Shown here in pieces: positions 32,083-45,678 of a stretch of DNA of 64,000 nucleotides (position 1 is its first letter; each line of letters begins with the position of its first letter). Position numbers and translations under genes: made by a program. The notes beneath the pieces were generated by a model, which was not told the origin of the DNA, searched no databases, and was given only the letters and a program-made list of their open reading frames with translations. Source of the DNA: Meconema thalassinum (Eukaryota > Arthropoda > Insecta > Orthoptera > Tettigoniidae); NCBI GenBank assembly GCA_946902985.2, contig OX336389.2:343330444-343394443 (forward strand), read 5' to 3'.

Positions 32083-33671
32083 TTTTATTAATTCCATTTG
32101 ATCAAATACATGCATTCAATACATTTTTGATATAGGACACGTCAGAATTTCCATCTATAAAATAAAAGAACTAACAGGTATATATTACTAATATTATAAC
32201 TATTTAACTTATTATAATAGCAAATCTTAATACATACAATCTTATTGCACAACTATTTACACCTCACTCTATTATCATAATATGAAAACTTAATTCTATA
32301 AATACAACAACATACAGCTAGATATTACAATTGAATTAAAAAAGTAAAATATAATTATAGATTTCATCGCTCCTATACGCTAAGATATTCAACTACTGAG
32401 TAAAAACAATGGCACTGCAGATAAGCTTTCAACATTCTATCAAAGGTTTTTATTTTTGGGGCCAGTTTTATATACTGGGGTAGTTTATTGTATAATTTAA
32501 CTCCAGTGTGAAAAGTTCCTTTTTGATATATGCTTGTGTGTGTGTGTGTGTGTGAAATATGAATGTTTTGATTTTGTCTTGTGTTATGCCTCTGAACATC
32601 ATTGTTTGTTTTAAGAAAAACATCTTTATTCATTAAATTCTTTTTAAAAACATAATCCTTTCAAAGATATATATGCAGGGCAGTGGGAGAATGTTCAAAT
32701 CTTTAAACAGAGGTCTACATGATTCTCTAGAGTTTACATTTGCCATAATTCTAATCGCCCTCTTTTGTATCCTAAACGTGCTTAGTACATCTGGCGACAT
32801 ACCCCAAAATATGATCCCATATCTTATGTATGAATGGAAATAAGCAAAATAAGTATTTCTTAATGTGTGCATGCTAGTGCAGGTTCTCAAAATACGTAAC
32901 GCAAAGCACATCGAGTTCATTTTAGTATTTAGATATTGTATATGTTTATTCCATTTCAAGTCTTGTTGTATCCATAGTCCTAAAAACTTTGTTTCTGATT
33001 TATTTTCTATTTGATGACCATTAAATGTTATATTGGGCATCGCAGGATTCCTATTCTGTATAGTGTGGAAATTTAGGCATACTATCTTTTTATAGTTTAT
33101 TATGAGGCGATTATCTTGTGACCATTTGTTTAACTCTCCTGTAACGGAGTCAGCAGAGTGCTGTATGACCTGTTTAGTTTCACCTTTTATTACGAGTGTT
33201 GTATCGTCCGCAAACAAAATTTCCTTATGTGAATGAACGTTCTGTGTTATATCATTGATATATAGAAGAAAGAGTAGTGGGCCCAAATCCGATCCCTGGG
33301 GTACTCCAAATTCGATAATTCCCTCACTGGACAATGTTTCATTAAGTAATTTGGTTCCATCATCCTTGTGTCTCAAGCTTACTATTTGTTTACGCCTTGT
33401 TAAGTAAGAAGTTAAGTTAAGAAGTTACAGGAACCACCATGGCTAATATTAGATCTAGAGTATTTACTAGCTTGTATAAACCATGGGAATTGAATTAATT
33501 CGAGTTGTTCCTCTTTCAGCCAATGTTCTGAAATACATAGTGCTGAGATGTCTTTTAGTTCATTTTTAAGCATTAGATTTATGTAATCAATTTTATTATA
33601 TAGAGACTGAACATTCTGGTGGTAAATTTTAAATTCGTTACTTTTGCAATATTGTGTTGGTGATTTATTTA

Positions 33672-33717
<46 letters not shown>

Positions 33718-34111
33718 GTTATTATTGTTGCTAGACAAATCCGAAATACCATTGTTGCACTCTGTTAAATTTGACATCGAAAGATCTGAATGCCAAACCT
33801 CACGTTTGGCTTCTTTTACAAGTTTCCCTGCTTCTACTCTAAAGATACTGTATTACTGTTGAATTATTCTTACCATTTGAATTTACAATTTTGCAGATTT
33901 CATCACTAAGATACTCTTTTCCTAACCTATTTAAGTGTAGGCCATGTCGAGTGTGGATCTTCCTGTCTAATTTACTTACATCTATAATTTGGACATTTGG
34001 AAAACTGTTACAAATTTTACGAATTTTTCCATTTGTAGCCTCTATTTCTATATTTACACATGACTTGGGAATGAAATCGTATCTCTGCGGAATGTTAACA
34101 ATAATGACATT
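32083..34111 (-). mobile_element. Array unit 2 (long type, about 2.03 kb)
   Basis: Endonuclease N-terminus 33412-33777 with a 19-Asn tract, RT 32633-33376 with FGVPQGSD and FADD, and C-terminal part 32373-32633. The last two are separated by a one-base loss in an A run near 32648. ORF1 C-terminus lies at about 33839-34105. It carries gtgtggatcttcc (W-I-F-L shadow) that is otherwise found only in unit 3. Confidence 0.88.
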
Positions 34112-35035
34112 TATAGATAGATAGATATATAGATAGATAGATAGATTTTTATTAATTCCATTTGATCAAATACATGCATTCAATACATTTTTGATATGGG
34201 ACACGTCAGAATTTCCATCTATAAAATAAAAGAACTAACAGGTATATATTACTAATATTATAACTATTTAACTTATTATAATAGCAAATCTTAATAGGTA
34301 CAATCTTATTGCACAACTATTTACACCTCACTCTATTATCAAAATATGAAAACTTAATTCTATAAATACAACAACATACAGCTAGATATTACAATTGAAT
34401 TAAAAAAGTAAAATATAATTATAGATTTCATCGCTCCTATACGCTAAGATATTCAACTACTGAGTAAAAACAATGGCACTTGTGACCATTTGTTTAACTC
34501 TCCTGTAACGGAGTCAGCAGACTGCTGTATGACCTGTTTAGTTTCACCTTTTATTACGAGTGTTGTATCGTCCGCAAACAAAATTTCCTTATGTGAATGA
34601 ACGTTCTGTGTTATATTATTGATATATAGAAGAAAGAGTAGTGGGCCCAAAACCGATCCCTGGGGTACTCCAAATTCAATAATTCCCTCACTGGACAATG
34701 TTTCATTAAGTAATTTGGTTCCATCATCCTTGTGTCTCAAGCTTACTATTTGTTTACGCCTTGTTAAGTAAGAAGTTAAGTTAAGAAGTTACAGGACCCA
34801 CCATGGCTAATATTAGATCTAGAGTATTTACTAGCTTGTATAAACCATGGGAATTGAATTAATTCGAGTTGTTCCTCTTTCAGCCAATGTTCTGAAATAC
34901 ATAGTGCTGAGATGTCTTTTAGTTCATTTTTAAGCATTAGATTTATGTAATCAATTTTATTATATAGAGACTGAACATTCTGGTGGTAAATTTTAAATTC
35001 GTTACTTTTGCAATATTGTGTTGGTGATTTATTTA

Positions 35036-35081
<46 letters not shown>

Positions 35082-35477
35082 GTTATTATTGTTGCTAGAC
35101 AAATCCGAAATACCATTGTTGCACTCTGTTAAATTTGACATCGAAAGATCTGAATGCCAAACCTCACGTTTGGCTTCTTTTACAAGTTTCCCTGCTTCTA
35201 CTCTAAAGATACTGTATTACTGTTGAATTATTCTTACCATTTGAATTTACAATTTTGCAGATTTCATCACTAAGATACTCTTTTCCTAACCTATTTAAGT
35301 GTAGGCCATGTCGAGTGTGGATCTTCCTGTCTAATTTACTTACATCTATAATTTGGACATTTGGAAAACTGTTACAAATTTTACGAATTTTTCCATTTGT
35401 AGCCTCTATTTCTATATTTACACATGACTTGGGAATGAAATCGTATCTCTGCGGAATGTTAACAATAATGACATTTA
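34112..35477 (-). mobile_element. Array unit 3 (short type, 1.37 kb)
   Basis: Endonuclease fragment 34776-35141 (19 Asn), RT fragment 34453-34740. The RT ends GELNKWSQ followed by out-of-frame VPLFLLSS, because about 0.7 kb up to the old stop region has been deleted. ORF1 C-terminus at 35203-35471. Junction at ggcacttgtgacc with 2-bp microhomology (ct). Confidence 0.9.
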
Positions 35478-36822
35478 TAGATAGATAGATATATAGATAG
35501 ATAGATAGATTTTTATTAATTCCATTTGATCAAATACATGCATTCAATACATTTTTGATATGGGACACGTCAGAATTTCCATCTATAAAATAAAAGAACT
35601 AACAGGTATATATTACTAATATTATAACTATTTAACTTATTATAATAGCAAATCTTAATAGGTACAATCTTATTGCACAACTATTTACACCTCACTCTAT
35701 TATCAAAATATGAAAACTTAATTCTATAAATACAACAACATACAGCTAGATATTACAATTGAATTAAAAAAGTAAAATATAATTATAGATTTCATCGCTC
35801 CTATACGCTAAGATATTCAACTACTGAGTAAAAACAATGGCACTTGTGACCATTTGTTTAACTCTCCTGTAACGGAGTCAGCAGACTGCTGTATGACCTG
35901 TTTAGTTTCACCTTTTATTACGAGTGTTGTATCGTCCGCAAACAAAATTTCCTTATGTGAATGAACGTTCTGTGTTATATTATTGATATATAGAAGAAAG
36001 AGTAGTGGGCCCAAAACCGATCCCTGGGGTACTCCAAATTCAATAATTCCCTCACTGGACAATGTTTCATTAAGTAATTTGGTTCCATCATCCTTGTGTC
36101 TCAAGCTTACTATTTGTTTACGCCTTGTTAAGTAAGAAGTTAAGTTAAGAAGTTACAGGACCCACCATGGCTAATATTAGATCTAGAGTATTTACTAGCT
36201 TGTATAAACCATGGGAATTGAATTAATTCGAGTTGTTCCTCTTTCAGCCAATGTTCTGAAATACATAGTGCTGAGATGTCTTTTAGTTCATTTTTAAGCA
36301 TTAGATTTATGTAATCAATTTTATTATATAGAGACTGAACATTCTGATGGTAAATTTTAAATTCGTTACTTTTGCAATCTTGTGTTGGTGATTTATTTAC
36401 ATTATTATTATTATTATTATTATTATTGTTATTATTGTTGCTAGACAAATCCGAAATACCATTGTTGCACTCTGTTAAATTTGACATCGAAAGATCTGAA
36501 TGCCAAACCTCACGTTTGGCTTCTTTTACAAGTTTCCCTGCTTCTACTCTAAAGATACTGTATTACTGTTGAATTATTCTTACCATTTGAATTTACAATT
36601 TTGCATATTTCATCACTAAGATACTCTTTTCCTAACCTATTTAAGTGTAGGCCATGTCGAGTGTGGAACTTCCTGTCTAATTTACTTACATCTATAATTT
36701 GGACATTTGGAAAACTGTTACAAATTTTACGAATTTTTCCATTTGTAGCCTCTATTTCTACATTTACACATGATTTGGGAATGAAATCGTATCTCTGCGG
36801 AATGTTAACAATAATGACATTT
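35478..36822 (-). mobile_element. Array unit 4 (short type, 1.35 kb)
   Basis: RT fragment 35817-36104, endonuclease fragment 36140-36487 (13 Asn, PTQDCKS variant), ORF1 C-terminus 36549-36817 of the catgatttggg type. Shares ggacccaccatgg with units 3 and 8. Confidence 0.9.
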
Positions 36823-36868
<46 letters not shown>

Positions 36869-38179
36869 TTTTATTAATTCCATTTGATCAAATACATGCA
36901 TTCAATACATTTTTGATATAGGACACGTCAGAATTTCCATCTATAAAATAAAAGAACTAACAGGTATATATTACTAATATTATAACTATTTAACTTATTA
37001 TAATAGCAAATCTTAATAGGTACAATCTTATTGCACAACTATTTACACCTCACTCTATTATCAAAATATGAAAACTTAATTCTATAAATACAACAACATA
37101 CAGCTAGATATTACAATTGAATTAAAAAAGTAAAATATAATTATAGATTTCATCGCTCCTATACGCTAAGATATTCAACTACTGAGTAAAAACAATGGCA
37201 CTTGTGACCATTTGTTTAACTCTCCTGTAACGGAGTCAGCAGACTGCTGTATGACCTGTTTAGTTTCACCTTTTATTACGAGTGTTGTATCGTCCGCAAA
37301 CAAAATTTCCTTATGTGAATGAACGTTCTGTGTTATATCATTGATATATAGAAGAAAGAGTAGTGGGCCCAAAACCGATCCCTGGGGTACTCCAAATTCA
37401 ATAATTCCCTCACTGGACAATGTTTCATTAAGTAATTTGGTTCCATCATCCTTGTGTCTCAAGCTTACTATTTGTTTACGCCTTGTTAAGTAAGAAGTTA
37501 AGTTAAGAAGTTACAGGAACCACCATGGCTAATATTAGATCTAGAGTATTTACTAGCTTGTATAAACCATGGGAATTGAATTAATTCGAGTTGTTCCTCT
37601 TTCAGCCAATGTTCTGAAATACATAGTGCTGAGATGTCTTTTAGTTCATTTTTAAGCATTAGATTTATGTAATCAATTTTATTATATAGAGACTGAACAT
37701 TCTGATGGTAAATTTTAAATTCGTTACTTTTGCAATCTTGTGTTGGTGATTTATTTACATTATTATTATTATTATTATTATTGTTGTTATTATTGTTGCT
37801 AGACAAATCCGAAATACCATTGTTGCACTCTGTTAAATTTGGCATCGAAAGATCTGAATGCCAAACCTCACGTTTGGCTTCTTTTACAAGTTTCCCTGCT
37901 TCTACTCTAAAGATACTGTATTACTGTTGAATTATTCTTACCATTTGAATTTACAATTTTGCAGATTTCATCACTAAGATACTCTTTTCCTAACCTATTT
38001 AAGTGTAGGCCATGTCGAGTGTGGAACTTCCTGTCTAATTTACTTACATCTATAATTTGGACATTTGGAAAACTGTTACAAATTTTACGAATTTTTCCAT
38101 TTGTAGCCTCTATTTCTATATTTACACATGACTTGGGAATGAAATCGTATCTCTGCGGAATGTTAACAATAATGACATT
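36823..38179 (-). mobile_element. Array unit 5 (short type, 1.36 kb)
   Basis: RT fragment 37175-37462, endonuclease fragment 37498-37845 (13 Asn, starts MPNL instead of MSNL), ORF1 C-terminus 37907-38175. The last open frame reads from the preceding tail (IYLSIYLSIN) into VIIVNIPQRYDFIPKS and HTRHGLHLNRLGKEYLSDEI. Confidence 0.9.
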
Positions 38180-39107
38180 TATAGATAGATAGATATATAG
38201 ATAGATAGATAGATAGATTTTTATTAATTCCATTTGATCAAATACATGCATTCAATACATTTTTGATATGGGACACGTCAGAATTTCCATCTATAAAATA
38301 AAAGAACTAACAGGTATATATTACTAATATTATAACTATTTAACTTATTATAATAGCAAATCTTAATAGGTACAATCTTATTGCACAACTATTTACACCT
38401 CACTCTATTATCAAAATATGAAAACTTAATTCTATAAATACAACAACATACAGCTAGATATTACAATTGAATTAAAAAAGTAAAATATAATTATAGATTT
38501 CATCGCTCCTATACGCTAAGATATTCAACTACTGAGTAAAAACAATGGCACTTGTGACCATTTGTTTAACTCTCCTGTAACGGAGTCAGCAGACTGCTGT
38601 ATGACCTGTTTAGTTTCACCTTTTATTACGAGTGTTGTATCGTCCGCAAACAAAATTTCCTTATGTGAATGAACGTTCTGTGTTATATCATTGATATATA
38701 GAAGAAAGAGTAGTGGGCCCAAAACCGATCCCTGGGGTACTCCAAATTCAATAATTCCCTCACTGGACAATGTTTCATTAAGTAATTTGGTTCCATCATC
38801 CTTGTGTCTCAAGCTTACTATTTGTTTACGCCTTGTTAAGTAAGAAGTTAAGTTAAGAAGTTACAGGAACCACCATGGCTAATATTAGATCTAGAGTATT
38901 TACTAGCTTGTATAAACCATGGGAATTGAATTAATTCGAGTTGTTCCTCTTTCAGCCAATGTTCTGAAATACATAGTGCTGAGATGTCTTTTAGTTCATT
39001 TTTAAGCATTAGATTTATGTAATCAATTTTATTATATAGAGACTGAACATTCTGATGGTAAATTTTAAATTCGTTACTTTTGCAATCTTGTGTTGGTGAT
39101 TTATTTA

Positions 39108-39141
<34 letters not shown>

Positions 39142-39539
39142 GTTGTTATTATTGTTGCTAGACAAATCCGAAATACCATTGTTGCACTCTGTTAAATTTG
39201 ACATCGAAAGATCTGAATGCCAAACCTCACGTTTGGCTTCTTTTACAAGTTTCCCTGCTTCTACTCTAAAGATACTGTATTACTGTTGAATTATTCTTAC
39301 CATTTGAATTTACAATTTTGCAGATTTCATCACTAAGATACTCTTTTCCTAACCTATTTAAGTGTAGGCCATGTCGAGTGTGGAACTTCCTGTCTAATTT
39401 ACTTACATCTATAATTTGGACATTTGGAAAACTGTTACAAATTTTACGAATTTTTCCATTTGTAGCCTCTATTCTATATTTACACATGACTTGGGAATGA
39501 AATCGTATCTCTGCGGAATGTTAACAATAATGACATTTA
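38180..39539 (-). mobile_element. Array unit 6 (short type, 1.36 kb)
   Basis: RT fragment 38525-38812, endonuclease fragment 38848-39204 (16 Asn). ORF1 C-terminus is at 39266-39533 with a private one-base deletion in a T run at about 39471 (ctattctatatt). Confidence 0.9.
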
Positions 39540-40465
39540 TAGATAGATAGATATATAGATAGATAGATAGATAGATTTTTATTAATTCCATTTGATCAAA
39601 TACATGCATTCAATACATTTTTGATATGGGACACGTCAGAATTTCCATCTATAAAATAAAAGAACTAACAGGTATATATTACTAATATTATAACTATTTA
39701 ACTTATTATAATAGCAAATCTTAATAGGTACAATCTTATTGCACAACTATTTACACCTCACTCTATTATCAAAATATGAAAACTTAATTCTATAAATACA
39801 ACAACATACAGCTAGATATTACAATTGAATTAAAAAAGTAAAATATAATTATAGATTTCATCGCTCCTATACGCTAAGATATTCAACTACTGAGTAAAAA
39901 CAATGGCACTTGTGACCATTTGTTTAACTCTCCTGTAACGGAGTCAGCAGACTGCTGTATGACCTGTTTAGTTTCACCTTTTATTACGAGTGTTGTATCG
40001 TCCGCAAACAAAATTTCCTTATGTGAATGAACGTTCTGTGTTATATCATTGATATATAGAAGAAAGAGTAGTGGGCCCAAAACCGATCCCTGGGGTACTC
40101 CAAATTCAATAATTCCCTCACTGGACAATGTTTCATTAAGTAATTTGGTTCCATCATCCTTGTGTCTCAAGCTTACTATTTGTTTACGCCTTGTTAAGTA
40201 AGAAGTTAAGTTAAGAAGTTACAGGAACCACCATGGCTAATATTAGATCTAGAGTATTTACTAGCTTGTATAAACCATGGGAATTGAATTAATTCGAGTT
40301 GTTCCTCTTTCAGCCAATGTTCTGAAATACATAGTGCTGAGATGTCTTTTAGTTCATTTTTAAGCATTAGATTTATGTAATCAATTTTATTATATAGAGA
40401 CTGAATATTCTGGTGGTAAATTTTAAATTCGTTACTTTTGCAATATTGTGTTGGTGATTTATTTA

Positions 40466-40505
<40 letters not shown>

Positions 40506-40899
40506 GTTATTATTGTTGCTAGACAAATCCGAAATACCATTGTTGCACTCTGTTAAATTTGACATCGAAAGATCTGAATGCCAAACCTCACGTTTGGCTT
40601 CTTTTACAAGTTTCCCTGCTTCTACTCTAAAGATACTGTATTACTGTTGAATTATTCTTACCATTTGAATTTACAATTTTGCAGATTTCATCACTAAGAT
40701 ACCCTTTTCCTAACCTATTTAAGTGTAGGCCATGTCGAGTGTGGAACTTCCTGTCTAATTTACTTACATCTATAATTTGGACATTTGGAAAACTGTTACA
40801 AATTTTACGAATTTTTCCATTTGTAGCCTCTATTTCTATATTTACACATGACTTGGGAATGAAATCGTATCTCTGCGGAATGTTAACAATAATGACATT
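39540..40899 (-). mobile_element. Array unit 7 (short type, 1.36 kb)
   Basis: RT fragment 39883-40170, endonuclease fragment 40206-40565 (17 Asn, HQNIQSL variant and PTQYCKS), ORF1 C-terminus at 40627-40896 with a private gatacccttttcc change. Confidence 0.9.
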
Positions 40900-40916
40900 T
40901 ATAGATAGATAGATAT

Positions 40917-40954
<38 letters not shown>

Positions 40955-42544
40955 TTTTATTAATTCCATTTGATCAAATACATGCATTCAATACATTTTT
41001 GATATGGGACACGTCAGAATTTCCATCTATAAAATAAAAGAACTAACAGGTATATATTACTAATATTATAACTATTTAACTTATTATAATAGCAAATCTT
41101 AATAGATACAATCTTATTGCACAACTATTTACACCTCACTCTATTATCATAATATGAAAACTTAATTCTATAAATACAACAACATACAGCTAGATATTAC
41201 AATTGAATTAAAAAAGTAAAATATAATTATAGATTTCATCGCTCCTATACGCTAAGATATTCAACTACTGAGTAAAAACAATGGCACTGCAGATACGCTT
41301 TCAACATTCTATCAAAGGTTTTTATTTTTGGGGCCAGTTTTATATACTGGGGTAGTTTATTGTATAATTTAACTCCAGTGTGAAAAGTTCCTTTTTGATA
41401 TATGCTTGTGTGTGTGTGTGTGTGTGAAATATGAATGATTTGATTTTGTCTTGTGTTATGCCTATGAACATCATTGTTTGTTTTAAGAAAAACATCTTTA
41501 TTCATTAAATTCTTTTTAAAAAACATAATACTTTCAAAGATATATATGCAGGGCAGTGGGAGAATGTTTAAATCTTTAAACAGAGGTCTACATGATTCTC
41601 TAGAGTTTACATTTGCCATAATTCTAATCGCCCTCTTTTGTATCCTAAACGTGCTTAGTACATCTGGCGACATACCCCAAAATATGATCCCATATCTTAA
41701 GTATGAATGGAAATAAGCAAAATAAGTATTTCTTAATGTGTGCATGCTAGTGCAGGTTCTCAAAATACGTAACGCAAAGCACATCGAGTTCAGTTTAGTA
41801 TTTAGATATTGTATATGTTTATTCCATTTCAAGTCTTGTTGTGTCCATAGTCCTCAAAACTTTGTTTCTGATTTATTTTCTATTTGATGACCATTTAATG
41901 TTATATTGGGCATCGCAGGATTCCTATTCTGTATAGTGTGGAAATTTAGACATACTATCTTTTTACAGTTTATTATGAGGCGATTATCTTGTGACCATTT
42001 GTTTAACTCTCCTGTAACGGAGTCAGCAGACTGCTGTATGACCTGTTTAGTTTCACCTTTTATTACGAGTGTTGTATCGTCCGCAAACAAAATTTCCTTA
42101 TGTGAATGAACGTTCTGTGTTATATCATTGATATATAGAAGAAAGAGTAGTGGGCCCAAAACCGATCCCTGGGGTACTCCAAATTCAATAATTCCCTCAC
42201 TGGACAATGTTTCATTAAGTAATTTGGTTCCATCATCCTTGTGTCTCAAGCTTACTATTTGTTTACGCCTTGTTAAGTAAGAAGTTAAGTTAAGAAGTTA
42301 CAGGACCCACCATGGCTAATATTAGATCTAGAGTATTTACTAGCTTGTATAAACCATGGGAATTGAATTAATTCGAGTTGTTCCTCTTTCAGCCAATGTT
42401 CTGAAATACATAGTGCTGAGATGTCTTTTAGTTCATTTTTAAGCATTAGATTTATGTAATCAATTTTATTATATAGAGACTGAACATTCTGATGGTAAAT
42501 TTTAAATTCGTTACTTTTGCAATCTTGTGTTGGTGATTTATTTA

Positions 42545-42575
<31 letters not shown>

Positions 42576-42970
42576 GTTATTATTGTTGCTAGACAAATCC
42601 GAAATACCATTGTTGCACTCTGTTAAATTTGACATCGAAAGATCTGAATGCCAAACCTCACGTTTGGCTTCTTTTACAAGTTTCCCTGCTTCTACTCTAA
42701 AGATACTGTATTACTGTTGAATTATTCTTACCATTTGAATTTACAATTTTGCAGATTTCATCACTAAGATACTCTTTTCCTAACCTATTTAAGTGTAGGC
42801 CATGTCGAGTGTGGAACTTCCTGTCTAATTTACTTACATCTATAATTTGGACATTTGGAAAACTGTTACAAATTTTACGAATTTTTCCATTTGTAGCCTC
42901 TATTTCTACATTTACACATGATTTGGGAATGAAATCGTATCTCTGCGGAATGTTAACAATAATGACATTT
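40900..42970 (-). mobile_element. Array unit 8 (long type, 2.07 kb) inside the short-unit run
   Basis: Keeps the RT C-terminal half that neighbours lost. RT is at 41854-42249 and 41245-41832, split by TTA to TGA in KFLGLW near 41853. Endonuclease fragment 42285-42635 (14 Asn). ORF1 C-terminus 42697-42966 of the catgatttggg type. Its presence between short units 7 and 9 shows mixing of unit types by unequal exchange or conversion. Confidence 0.9.
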
Positions 42971-43020
<50 letters not shown>

Positions 43021-44334
43021 TTTTATTAATTCCATTTGATCAAATACATGCATTCAATACATTTTTGACATAGGACACGTCAGAATTTCCATCTATAAAA
43101 TAAAAGAACTAACAGGTATATATTACTAATATTATAACTATTTAACTTATTATAATAGCAAATCTTAATAGGTACAATCTTATTGCACAACTATTTACAC
43201 CTCACTCTATTATCAAAATATGAAAACTTAATTCTATAAATACAACAACATACAGCTAGATATTACAATTGAATTAAAAAAATAAAATATAATTATAGAT
43301 TTAATCGCTCCTATACGCTAAGATATTCAACTACTGAGTAAAAACAATGGCACTTGTGACCATTTGTTTAACTCTCCTGTAACGGAGTCAGCAGACTGCT
43401 GTATGACCTGTTTAGTTTCACCTTTTATTACGAGTGTTGTATCGTCCGCAAACAAAATTTCCTTATGTGAATGAACGTTCTGTGTTATATCATTGATATA
43501 TAGAAGAAAGAGTAGTGGGCCCAAAACCGATCCCTGGGGTACTCCAAATTCAATAATTCCCTCACTGGACAATGTTTCATTAAGTAATTTGGTTCCATCA
43601 TCCTTGTGTCTCAAGCTTACTATTTGTTTACGCCTTGTTAAGTAAGAAGTTAAGTTAAGAAGTTACAGGAACCACCATGGCTAATATTAGATCTAGAGTA
43701 TTTACTAGCTTGTATAAACCATGGGAATTGAATTAATTCGAGTTGTTCCTCTTTCAGCCAATGTTCTGAAATACATAGTGCTGAGATGTCTTTTAGTTCA
43801 TTTTTAAGCATTAGATTTATGTAATCAATTTTATTATATAGAGACTGAACATTCTGATGGTAAATTTTAAATTCGTTACTTTTGCAATCTTGTGTTGGTG
43901 ATTTATTTACATTATTATTATTATTATTATTATTATTGTTGTTATTATTGTTGCTAGACAAATCCGAAATACCATTGTTGCACTCTGTTAAATTTGACAT
44001 CGAAAGATCTGAATGCCAAACCTCACGTTTGGCTTCTTTTACAAGTTTCCCTGCTTCTACTCTAAAGATACTGTATTACTGTTGAATTATTCTTACCATT
44101 TGAATTTACAATTTTGCAGATTTCATCACTAAGATACTCTTTTCCTAACCTATTTAAGTGTAGGCCATGTCGAGTGTGGAACTTCCTGTCTAATTTACTT
44201 ACATCTATAATTTGGACATTTGGAAAACTGTTACAAATTTTACGAATTTTTCCATTTGTAGCCTCTATTTCTATATTTACACATGACTTGGGAATGAAAT
44301 CGTATCTCTGCGGAATGTTAACAATAATGACATT
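42971..44334 (-). mobile_element. Array unit 9 (short type, 1.36 kb)
   Basis: RT fragment 43327-43614, endonuclease fragment 43650-44000 (14 Asn), ORF1 C-terminus about 44062-44330. Private changes include aaaaaaataaaat and gatttaatcgc at about 43280-43310. Long pure TAGA tail at 42971-43020. Confidence 0.9.
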
Positions 44335-45678
44335 TATAGATAGATAGATATATAGATAGATAGATTTTTATTAATTCCATTTGATCAAATACATGCATTC
44401 AATACATTTTTGATATGGGACACGTCAGAATTTCCATCTATAAAATAAAAGAACTAACAGGTATATATTACTAATATTATAACTATTTAACTTATTATAA
44501 TAGCAAATCTTAATAGGTACAATCTTATTGCACAACTATTTACACCTCACTCTATTATCAAAATATGAAAACTTAATTCTATAAATACAACAACATACAG
44601 CTAGATATTACAATTGAATTAAAAAAGTAAAATATAATTATAGATTTCATCGCTCCTATACGCTAAGATATTCAACTACTGAGTAAAAACAATGGCACTT
44701 GTGACCATTTGTTTAACTCTCCTGTAACGGAGTCAGCAGACTGCTGTATGACCTGTTTAGTTTCACCTTTTATTACGAGTGTTGTATCGTCCGCAAACAA
44801 AATTTCCTTATGTGAATGAACGTTCTGTGTTATATCATTGATATATAGAAGAAAGAGTAGTGGGCCCAAAACCGATCCCTGGGGTACTCCAAATTCAATA
44901 ATTCCCTCACTGGACAATGTTTCATTAAGTAATTTGGTTCCATCATCCTTGTGTCTCAAGCTTACTATTTGTTTACGCCTTGTTAAGTAAGAAGTTAAGT
45001 TAAGAAGTTACAGGAACCACCATGGCTAATATTAGATCTAGAGTATTTACTAGCTTGTATAAACCATGGGAATTGAATTAATTCGAGTTGTTCCTCTTTC
45101 AGCCAATGTTCTGAAATACATAGTGCTGAGATGTCTTTTAGTTCATTTTTAAGCATTAGATTTATGTAATCAATTTTATTATATAGAGACTGAACATTCT
45201 GATGGTAAATTTTAAATTCGTTACTTTTGCAATCTTGTGTTGGTGATTTATTTACATTATTATTATTATTATTATTATTGTTGTTATTATTGTTGCTAGA
45301 CAAATCCGAAATACCATTGTTGCACTCTGTTAAATTTGACATCGAAAGATCTGAATGCCAAACCTCACGTTTGGCTTCTTTTACAAGTTTCCCTGCTTCT
45401 ACTCTAAAGATACTGTATTACTGTTGAATTATTCTTACCATTTGAATTTACAATTTTGCAGATTTCATCACTAAGATACTCTTTTCCTAACCTATTTAAG
45501 TGTAGGCCATGTCGAGTGTGGAACTTCCTGTCTAATTTACTTACATCTATAATTTGGACATTTGGAAAACTGTTACAAATTTTACGAATTTTTCCATTTG
45601 TAGCCTCTATTTCTATATTTACACATGACTTGGGAATGAAATCGTATCTCTGCGGAATGTTAACAATAATGACATTTA
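44335..45678 (-). mobile_element. Array unit 10 (short type, 1.34 kb)
   Basis: RT fragment 44672-44959, endonuclease fragment 44995-45342 (13 Asn), ORF1 C-terminus 45404-45672. Essentially indistinguishable by eye from unit 11 over most of its length. Confidence 0.9.

Noticed and set aside
31340..36140. Functional endonuclease-RT fusion protein from the array units
   Set aside because: The two parts are in different frames at the junction, with TAA right after GGSCNFLT. The RT lacks its fingers and, in short units, its C-terminal half.
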